Positions 7,381 to 12,705 of a DNA stretch of 15,652 nucleotides are shown here, one piece after another. Positions within the stretch are counted from its first letter, which is position 1, and each line of letters opens with the position of its first letter. The notes below the pieces were generated by a model, which did no database searches, was not told the DNA's origin, and saw only the letters and a list, made by a program, of their open reading frames with translations. Where the stretch lies: contig JAFZHO010000040.1 in assembly GCA_017554835.1 (NCBI GenBank), positions 1-15,652 of the forward strand, written 5' to 3'. The stretch comes from Clostridia bacterium (GTDB lineage Bacteria > Bacillota > Clostridia > Oscillospirales > RGIG7773). Position numbers and translations under genes: made by a program.

Positions 7381-9228
7381 ATGGAAAATAAATATAAAAG
7401 ATTTCTCTCCTTCTGCAAAAGACTCCTTGAAAATAGCTTTATCGGAGAAATTATAATAAAAATATATAGCTTCTTTTCTATTCTTGCATCAGGAAGTTTT
7501 ATATTTAATATGTTTAATAAAGGCACCGTTGATAATATTCTTGAAAAAGAGTCTATATTCAAAAGAACTTTATCCTTTTTTAACGGCATAATGGAAAAAT
7601 TCTATAACGTGGTGAAAAAAAGTTATATTGCAAATACGTTAGCAGGTAAAATCAACGTTTTCCTTGGCGCTCCCCTTTACTGCATAACCTTTATTCTTTC
7701 ATCTTTTTTCATTTTGTCTGCTGTTTCTTCTTTTGTTTCAAAGAATTTATATCAGGGCATCTTCTCATTTATTCTATTTTTGCTAAGTTTCTTATTCTTT
7801 AAGAATATCACTATAAAAAAGGCCCTGATATCCTCCTCTCTTTTCAAAATGGTGGCAAAACTTATCTGTCTTGATATTTCTGAATCAGAGGAAAAAATCC
7901 CATCTCCTAAAAAAGCCATTTTAATTTCGTTGATAGCCGGATTAGTCTGCGGTATTATTTCTTGTTTCTCCTTTGTTTATGGAATTCTGGCTCTTTTGGC
8001 TTTTGCGCTATATTTTATAGTATTTTCTATAAACCCTCTTGTTTTCGGATGCATATTTATGTTTTCCGTTCCCCTTCTTCCTACTTTATTCAACGTTACT
8101 ATAATAATATTATTTTTGATAAACTTCATCATAGCAAGAGCATTTGGCAAAATTCAAGGCAAGAAACTTAATATGGTTGAGATTTTTACCTTATTCTTTA
8201 TGCTTTTCATTATAATAAGTTCCATACTATCCGTCTCACCTCAAATGAGTTTGAAAGTTTGCGTCGTTTGGATAGTTATGATATCAGGATTTTTCGCGGT
8301 AAGACGATGCATCAGAAATAAAGAAGACTTTAAGCGTATTCTTGTTGCCTTCTCATTTGCAGCACTAATAACAGGAATATACGGTATCTTTCAATATCTT
8401 TACGGCCAGATAGATACTTCCTGGATTGACGTTTCCCTTTTTGGAAATATTCAGTTCCGAGTTTATTCCACCTTTGAGAACCCCAACGTTTACGGAGAAT
8501 ATCTTCTCCTCGCTATTCCCGTGGTTGCAGGGCTTATTCTTCTTGTTGATAAAAAAATCAGCAAAATATCCTGCTTTGGAATTTTCGGGATTTTAGTGGT
8601 CGATTTATTTTTAACTTATTCAAGAGGATGTTATCTCGGACTTGGATTATGCTTATTTATGCTGATATGGCTTTTTGATACTAAACTTATCGGCGTTGCA
8701 ATTTTTGCGGCAATCCCTGCATTATTCATTCTTCCTCAGGGTATAACCAACCGACTTCTAAGCATATTAAACCTCGCCGATTCCTCAACCTCGTATAGAA
8801 TAAAAATCTGGCACGGAACTTTTAAAATGTTTGACGATTTTCTTTTGACGGGAATAGGCCCCGGAGCAAAGGCCTACGAAATGGTAAACCCCGCCTACGC
8901 CTTTGAGGCGATTTCTGCTCAGCATTCCCATAGTCTTTTTCTTCAGATAATTACTGAGATGGGGATTTTCGCTTTTATAATTTTCTGCGGAATGCTTTTC
9001 TGCTTTATAAGAAACGGAATTTCATCAATAAGAAGAACGGATAATCTTCAGAATAAATTCTTTATGAGCGTTTTTATCTCGGCGCTATTCGGATTTTTGA
9101 TACAAAGCATTTTCGACTACACCTGGTATAATTACAGAGTCTTTATGATATTCTGGATATTTATTGCCATGGGTAACGTTGCTTTTGAATTATTTAAAAA
9201 CGGAGGAAACCAAAATGAAACTATTTGA
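7381..9228 (+). CDS. O-antigen-ligase-family polytopic membrane protein
   Basis: A 615-aa protein with roughly a dozen membrane segments. The Wzy/WaaL-type core lies in the C-terminal 400 residues: STFENPNVYGEYL (363-375), LTYSRG (411-416), a SYRIKIWHGTF...GIGPGAKAYE loop (471-500), then AQHSHSLFLQIITEMG (513-528), whose His517 matches the catalytic region of ligases. Such enzymes polymerise or ligate lipid-linked glycans on the outer membrane face. The first 95 or so residues are extra and hold three related amphipathic units starting ENSFIGEI, KESIFKRT and KKSYIANT. The gene follows murJ by 2 bases with a poor RBS (GAAAGCAGA), suggesting coupled translation, and its last 14 bases overlap the next gene. 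Ligase versus polymerase cannot be told from sequence. Confidence 0.86.
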   Translation: MENKYKRFLSFCKRLLENSFIGEIIIKIYSFFSILASGSFIFNMFNKGTVDNILEKESIFKRTLSFFNGIMEKFYNVVKKSYIANTLAGKINVFLGAPLYCITFILSSFFILSAVSSFVSKNLYQGIFSFILFLLSFLFFKNITIKKALISSSLFKMVAKLICLDISESEEKIPSPKKAILISLIAGLVCGIISCFSFVYGILALLAFALYFIVFSINPLVFGCIFMFSVPLLPTLFNVTIIILFLINFIIARAFGKIQGKKLNMVEIFTLFFMLFIIISSILSVSPQMSLKVCVVWIVMISGFFAVRRCIRNKEDFKRILVAFSFAALITGIYGIFQYLYGQIDTSWIDVSLFGNIQFRVYSTFENPNVYGEYLLLAIPVVAGLILLVDKKISKISCFGIFGILVVDLFLTYSRGCYLGLGLCLFMLIWLFDTKLIGVAIFAAIPALFILPQGITNRLLSILNLADSSTSYRIKIWHGTFKMFDDFLLTGIGPGAKAYEMVNPAYAFEAISAQHSHSLFLQIITEMGIFAFIIFCGMLFCFIRNGISSIRRTDNLQNKFFMSVFISALFGFLIQSIFDYTWYNYRVFMIFWIFIAMGNVAFELFKNGGNQNETI

Positions 9229-9721
9229 TGATAAATATAGACTTTTCGGCAAAATATCTATTTTTGATATTATAATCATTTTACTTATTATCGGAGCAAT
9301 CTGTTTTGCCGCATATTCCTTCTTTGCACCAAAAACGGTGGGAGAAATCGTCCCCGTAACTTATAAAGTAGTTTTTGAAAAACAACCTCTCGGACTTGAA
9401 AAAAATATTTCGGTAGGAGATAAAATCTATAATAAATCAACCGGCTATGAAATGGGAGAAATCATTTCCCTTGCAACAAAAGAAACCGAAGCAATTCTTT
9501 ATAATGATGAAACCGGTTTAGCAACTATCCAAAAATATAAAACTGCTCAGGCAATCGAGCTTATAGTAAAAGGAAACTTCACAAATATGGAAGACAGATA
9601 CTATTGCGGAGATATTGGCTTTGGCGCAAATACCGCCATTACTTTCCATAATGATAAATTCGTTGCAGGTGGCGTGATAGATTTCATTTATCCTTCAGAA
9701 ACAACAAAGGAGGGTGAATAA
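9215..9721 (+). CDS. DUF4330-like single-pass membrane protein, first copy
   Basis: A 168-aa protein. About 18 hydrophilic residues (MKLFDDKYRLFGKISIFD) precede one membrane helix (about 19-38), then an approximately 130-residue extracytoplasmic domain rich in beta-strand pattern, with VTYKVVF, GDKIYNKSTGYEMGEI and a closing GGVIDFIYP. The opening LFGKISIFDIIIILLII is what I associate with DUF4330, whose function is unknown. The start ATG at 9215 is set by GGAGG at 9202-9206, 8 bases upstream. A longer frame from 9164 would overlap the ligase gene by 65 bases and lacks a site. The last 14 bases of the ligase gene overlap this one. The protein resembles the next gene product, so the two are tandem paralogues. 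Confidence 0.82.
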   Translation: MKLFDDKYRLFGKISIFDIIIILLIIGAICFAAYSFFAPKTVGEIVPVTYKVVFEKQPLGLEKNISVGDKIYNKSTGYEMGEIISLATKETEAILYNDETGLATIQKYKTAQAIELIVKGNFTNMEDRYYCGDIGFGANTAITFHNDKFVAGGVIDFIYPSETTKEGE

Positions 9722-9722
9722 T

Positions 9723-10217
9723 ATGAAATTCATTGATAAAAACGGTAAACTTTTTGGGGAAATCAGTATTATCGATCTTGTTATAATCCTTTGCATTATT
9801 CTTATAGGGTTATTTGCCTTTTTGAAAATGAGCGTAAACGATAATATACTCTTCCCCGATAAAGAAGAATATCTTGTTACGTATAAGCTTTCAAACGTTA
9901 AAAATTCCCTTGTGGATTCATTCTACCTAAACGATAAAGTTTATAATGGGGATACGGGAACCTTCGTTGGAACCATAGAAAAAATTGAAACCTCTCCCGC
10001 GCTTATAGAAACCACCTCAAGAGGCAAAATAGTAACCTATACTGCCCCCGAAAGATACGACGTTCTTATAACTATATGCCACGAAGGACTAAAAAACGAC
10101 CAAAAAGGCATAGTAATTACAGCGGATTACGACGTTCAGATGAATCTGAGACAGAATTTATATACCCGTTTTGCCGTATTTTCGCCTCAGGTTATAGACA
10201 TAAAAACTAAAAATTAA
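9723..10217 (+). CDS. DUF4330-like single-pass membrane protein, second copy
   Basis: A 164-aa protein with the same layout as the preceding gene: short cytosolic segment (MKFIDKNGKLFGEISIIDL), one membrane helix at about 17-36, then an extracytoplasmic domain. Shared blocks are LFG(K/E)ISI(F/I)D, VTYK, and GDKIYNKSTGYEMGEI against NDKVYNGDTGTFVGTI. Outside these blocks similarity is low, so the duplication is old. The start is ATG 9723, one base after the previous stop, because AAAGGAGGG (9706-9714) sits 9 bases upstream. The in-frame GTG at 9714 would lie on top of that site. It is last in the envelope cluster, and I see no terminator after it, so some read-through into ptsH is possible. 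Confidence 0.8.
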   Translation: MKFIDKNGKLFGEISIIDLVIILCIILIGLFAFLKMSVNDNILFPDKEEYLVTYKLSNVKNSLVDSFYLNDKVYNGDTGTFVGTIEKIETSPALIETTSRGKIVTYTAPERYDVLITICHEGLKNDQKGIVITADYDVQMNLRQNLYTRFAVFSPQVIDIKTKN

Positions 10218-10231
10218 ATTTATTACACAAA

Positions 10232-10284
10232 AAATATGTTAAAAGGCACTATTGACTATAACGCAAAAATAAAGTAACATATTT
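10232..10284. promoter_or_regulatory. inverted repeat around the ptsH promoter, candidate operator
   Basis: AAATATGTTA at 10232-10241 is repeated as its exact reverse complement, TAACATATTT, at 10275-10284. The arms are 33 bases apart (43 bases centre to centre, about four helical turns). The right arm covers the predicted -10 box of ptsH and the -35 box lies between the arms. The region is AT-rich, so a 10-bp match by chance is not excluded. Confidence 0.35.
10252..10280 (+). promoter_or_regulatory. promoter of ptsH
   Basis: TTGACT at 10252-10257 (5 of 6 to consensus) is 17 bases upstream of TAACAT at 10275-10280 (4 of 6). Transcription would start near 10287, giving a leader of about 45 bases. 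No cre-like catabolite site was seen. The rest of the 113-base gap 10218-10330 holds no gene. Confidence 0.6.
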
Positions 10285-10330
10285 ATATAAGATGTAAATA
10301 AATTTCTTAATATATAAAAGGAGCGATTAT

Positions 10331-10594
10331 ATGTACTCAAAAGAAGTTACTATAACCAATCAGGTTGGTCTTCATGCTAGACCTGCAACATTCTTTATTC
10401 AGAAAGCAAACGAATTTAAATCTTCTATCTGGGTTGAAAAAGAAGAAAGAAGAGTTAACGCAAAAAGTCTTTTAGGTATTCTTTCTCTTGGAATTACCAA
10501 AGACTCTTCAATAACTATTATTGCAGACGGAACTGACGAAGAAATGGCAGTAAACAATCTTGTTTTACTTGTTCAGTCAGGATTTGAAGAATAA
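10331..10594 (+). CDS. ptsH: HPr-family phosphocarrier protein
   Basis: An 87-aa protein, full length for HPr. HPr passes phosphate from Enzyme I to the sugar-specific EII proteins of the phosphotransferase system. In Firmicutes it is also phosphorylated at Ser46 by HPr kinase and then acts with CcpA. GLHARPA places the catalytic His at 15 with Arg17, and NAKSLLGILSLG places the regulatory Ser at 46, so both sites are intact and it is not a Crh-type protein lacking His15. The start ATG 10331 has AAAGGAGC about 8 bases upstream. It stands alone, with its own promoter and terminator and no ptsI next to it. A non-sugar regulatory role is possible if the genome has few PTS permeases, which cannot be judged here. 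Confidence 0.93.
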   Translation: MYSKEVTITNQVGLHARPATFFIQKANEFKSSIWVEKEERRVNAKSLLGILSLGITKDSSITIIADGTDEEMAVNNLVLLVQSGFEE

Positions 10595-10602
10595 TAAAAA
10601 AT

Positions 10603-10625
10603 ACGGCATAGTAATACTGTGCCGT
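10603..10625 (+). terminator. intrinsic terminator of ptsH
   Basis: A 10-bp stem ACGGCATAGT (10603-10612) pairs with ACTGTGCCGT (10616-10625), with one G-T pair and a 3-base loop, and runs into TTTTT. It begins 8 bases after the ptsH stop. AAAAAA precedes it, so some minus-strand activity is possible. It ends 9 bases before the ribosome site of the next gene. Confidence 0.85.
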
Positions 10626-10645
10626 TTTTATTTAGGAGGATTTAT

Positions 10646-11017
10646 ATGAAAAAGATTATAGCATCCGTGTTATGTTTATGCTGCATTCTTTCTCTTTTTA
10701 CGGGATGTAAAGGCAAAATCGAAGAAATAAACTACGAAAAAGTCTGGGCTCTTAACTATGAGAAACTTGACGGAACAAAAACCTCAAAACTTATTTCAAC
10801 AACGGGAGAAGAATTTACTTATACCGTTGAAGTTGGAACTATGTCCGGCTCAGTTGATATAGTTATGAAAAACGATAAAGGCGAGATATTCTTCCATAAA
10901 AAAGATATCCCCACCTCATATATAACAGAAACCATAAAAAGCCCCGGTAAATTCACCATAGAAGCAACGGGAAAAGAACACGTAGGATATATTTCTATCA
11001 GATGGGATTATAAATAA
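10646..11017 (+). CDS. small secreted lipoprotein, function unknown
   Basis: A 123-aa lipoprotein. MKKIIAS, a hydrophobic core with three Cys, and the lipobox LFTGC give the lipidated Cys at 21. The mature part (about 100 residues) alternates polar and hydrophobic residues as in a small beta-sandwich, with TGEEFTYTVEVGTMSGSVDI, a KSPGKFTIEATG turn and a final HVGYISIRWDYK strand. I recognise the general style of small Firmicute lipoproteins but no named family. The start ATG 10646 is set by AGGAGG (10634-10639); a longer frame from 10619 would begin inside the ptsH terminator and lacks a site. There is no room for a separate promoter after the ptsH hairpin, so it probably depends on read-through or on a promoter inside ptsH. 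Confidence 0.75.
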   Translation: MKKIIASVLCLCCILSLFTGCKGKIEEINYEKVWALNYEKLDGTKTSKLISTTGEEFTYTVEVGTMSGSVDIVMKNDKGEIFFHKKDIPTSYITETIKSPGKFTIEATGKEHVGYISIRWDYK

Positions 11018-11020
11018 AAT

Positions 11021-11053
11021 AAAAGCTCTTTGGATTTTATCCAAAGAGCTTTT
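11021..11053. terminator. bidirectional terminator between the lipoprotein gene and mtnN
   Basis: A perfect 14-bp stem (11021-11034 with 11040-11053, core AGCTCTTTGGA/TCCAAAGAGCT) closes a 5-base loop. On the plus strand it ends in a T-run to 11055; on the minus strand it is followed by TTTTATTT. It lies 3 bases after the lipoprotein stop and 3 bases past the mtnN stop, so it serves both convergent genes. Confidence 0.92.
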
Positions 11054-11056
11054 TTA

Positions 11057-11725
11057 TTACTTGATTATTTCTAAAACGATGCTGCTGCTTATATCTGCGG
11101 CTTTTTTCTCAAAAATCTCATAATTCATTTCGCCCTCATCGTCTGCCTCATCAGAAATACTTCTCAATATCATGCAAGGCACCTCGTTTAAGTTGCAAAC
11201 GTGGGTAATGGCAGTGCTTTCCATATCAACGCAAAGAGGGTTATGGTCTTTTATAAGTCCTGCTTTTATTTCGCTATCGCTTATAAATTGGTCCCCCGTA
11301 ACGATTCTTCCGATTTTAAAGGATATTCCAAGCTTTTCGCAACTTTTTGCAGCTTTTGAAACAAGGTCTTTATCAGGCAAAAATTCGCTTACAAAGGGGT
11401 AGTTATTTTTGATAATGTTTTTATCCATATCGTGATAAACGCACTCGTCAACTACTACGGTATCAAGAATTTTAACCTCTTTTGAAAGACTGCCGGCAAT
11501 TCCCGTATTGATTATAAAATCAGGCGCAAAATTATCTATCATAATCTGAGTTTTTGATGCAGAGTTAACTTTTCCGATTCCGCAGCAAGTAAGTATAATT
11601 TCGTTGCCGTTATAAGTCCCCTTATAATACTCAGATTTTGCAATTGTAACAGTTTCTGAAAGATTGATAGAATTTTTTATCTTTTCTATTTCCGAGGTCA
11701 TCGCCCCTATAATTCCTATTTTCAT
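11057..11725 (-). CDS. mtnN: 5'-methylthioadenosine/S-adenosylhomocysteine nucleosidase
   Basis: A 222-aa enzyme that removes adenine from methylthioadenosine, S-adenosylhomocysteine and, in radical SAM users, 5'-deoxyadenosine. The family signposts are all there: IGAMTSEI with Glu12, CGIGKVNSA (48-56), NTGIAGSL (73-80), VTGDQF (142-147), VDMES (166-170, Met168 and Glu169 holding the ribose) and the catalytic Asp192 in SDEAD. The start ATG 11725 has AAAGGA about 10 bases upstream. Both the start and the ribosome site lie inside the 3' end of the radical SAM gene, an overlap of 95 bases in another frame. Pairing with a radical SAM gene is sensible, since the nucleosidase clears the 5'-deoxyadenosine by-product. 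Confidence 0.95.
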   Translation of the reverse strand: MKIGIIGAMTSEIEKIKNSINLSETVTIAKSEYYKGTYNGNEIILTCCGIGKVNSASKTQIMIDNFAPDFIINTGIAGSLSKEVKILDTVVVDECVYHDMDKNIIKNNYPFVSEFLPDKDLVSKAAKSCEKLGISFKIGRIVTGDQFISDSEIKAGLIKDHNPLCVDMESTAITHVCNLNEVPCMILRSISDEADDEGEMNYEIFEKKAADISSSIVLEIIK

Positions 11726-12632
11726 TTTTTATATCCTTTCCTTGATAAATATTATTTTTTTCTATATAATCATCAAAATCATTTTTAAGCTTTCGCCAGG
11801 AATGACCAAAATTACAAAAAAGCGTTTCCTCTTCAGGCGCTCTCGCAAAAAACCGTTCAACGCAGATTTTTGGGGATAAATTACCAATAAAAAGTCCAAG
11901 ACGGTTTATATACTCGTCCTTTGAAATCAAAGATATCTCCCCATTTTCAAACATTTCAGAAAGGCGGGTATTTTTCACTATGTAAAGCGAGTGGATTTTA
12001 ACGTTATTAACGCCTATACGGGATAACTCCTTAGCGCAATAAACCAAATCCTCGTCATTATCCCAGGGAAGATTAAGAATAATATGAACGCAGATTTCAA
12101 AATGGTATTTCTGAATTTCAGAAACGCTTTTATAAAAATCCTCTACCGTATGGCCTCTGTTTATTTTCAGAAGAGTTGAATCCTTTATAGACTGAAGTCC
12201 AAGTTCAATAGTTATATTAACCCCATATTCTTTTTTTATAGAATCAATGGCATCAAGGATATCTTTATCTATGCAGTCCGGCCTTGTTGAAATTGCGATT
12301 TCGACTATGTCATCCCGAATAAGCTCTTTTAAAATATTTCTGAGTTTTTCAGGTTCCATATAGGTATTGGTGTAATTCTGAAGATAAGCGATAAATTTTT
12401 TTGCCTTATATTTCTGACCTATATAACTAATATTTTTCTCAAGCTGCTCTGAGGGAGAAATCTTTGAACAAAGACTTTCAAACCCGGCTCCCTGAGGAGA
12501 ACAGAAAATACAGCCGCCGTAACTTATTTTTCCATCTCTGTTTGGGCAAGTGGCGCCTATATCAACGGGGATTTTATAGACCTTTTCTCCGTATTTTTCT
12601 TTTAATTTCTCGGAATAAGAATAATATCTCAT
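11631..12632 (-). CDS. TIGR01212/YhcC-type radical SAM protein
   Basis: A 333-aa protein. CPNRDGKISYGGCIFC gives Cys29, Cys41 and Cys44, the spaced cluster motif of the YhcC/YtqA group, followed by FIAYLQNYTNTY (80-91), STRPDC (115-120), IELGLQS (142-148) and LNLPWD (187-191). These proteins bind a [4Fe-4S] cluster and S-adenosylmethionine; the substrate is not established to my knowledge. Family members usually end shortly after a YQGK-like motif, seen here at 296-299. The last 32 or so residues translate the start of mtnN in the wrong frame and look spurious. A TAA in a neighbouring frame lies just before mtnN, so an indel may have removed the original stop. The start ATG 12632 lacks a convincing Shine-Dalgarno sequence. 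Confidence 0.88.
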   Translation of the reverse strand: MRYYSYSEKLKEKYGEKVYKIPVDIGATCPNRDGKISYGGCIFCSPQGAGFESLCSKISPSEQLEKNISYIGQKYKAKKFIAYLQNYTNTYMEPEKLRNILKELIRDDIVEIAISTRPDCIDKDILDAIDSIKKEYGVNITIELGLQSIKDSTLLKINRGHTVEDFYKSVSEIQKYHFEICVHIILNLPWDNDEDLVYCAKELSRIGVNNVKIHSLYIVKNTRLSEMFENGEISLISKDEYINRLGLFIGNLSPKICVERFFARAPEEETLFCNFGHSWRKLKNDFDDYIEKNNIYQGKDIKNENRNYRGDDLGNRKDKKFYQSFRNCYNCKI

Positions 12633-12637
12633 ATTTA

Positions 12638-12666
12638 TTGACCATTTTCGATTTTTGTTATAACAT
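12638..12666 (+). promoter_or_regulatory. comEC promoter
   Basis: TTGACC (12638-12643, 5 of 6) and TAACAT (12661-12666, 4 of 6) are separated by 17 bases, placing the start near 12673. The spacing and hexamers closely echo the ptsH promoter. The gap between the two divergent genes is 73 bases, so regulators bound here could affect both. Confidence 0.55.
12656..12665. promoter_or_regulatory. 10-bp palindrome over the divergent promoters, candidate operator
   Basis: TGTTATAACA is a perfect palindrome overlapping the comEC -10 box and lying just downstream of the radical SAM -10 box. Its TGTTA and TAACA halves are the same pentamers that appear in the ptsH inverted repeat. AT-rich palindromes of this size do arise by chance. 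Confidence 0.25.
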
Positions 12667-12667
12667 A

Positions 12668-12673
12668 ATTATA
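12668..12673 (-). promoter_or_regulatory. candidate -10 box of the radical SAM gene
   Basis: The minus strand reads TATAAT, an exact -10 consensus, with only a weak -35 (TTTTAA) 17 bases upstream. Transcription would start near 12661, about 29 bases before the gene start. It abuts the comEC -10 box, so the two promoters may interfere with each other. Confidence 0.4.
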
Positions 12674-12705
12674 TCACATCATATATAATTTTAAAAGGTG
12701 AAAAT

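Noticed and set aside
9164..9214. A longer N-terminus for the first DUF4330 protein.
   Set aside because: It is a wrong-frame read of the ligase 3' end; GGAGG at 9202-9206 fixes the start at 9215.
12464..12688. A 74-codon plus-strand frame opposite the radical SAM start.
   Set aside because: It is a mirror of the radical SAM N-terminus with the conserved cysteine region, and has no independent support.
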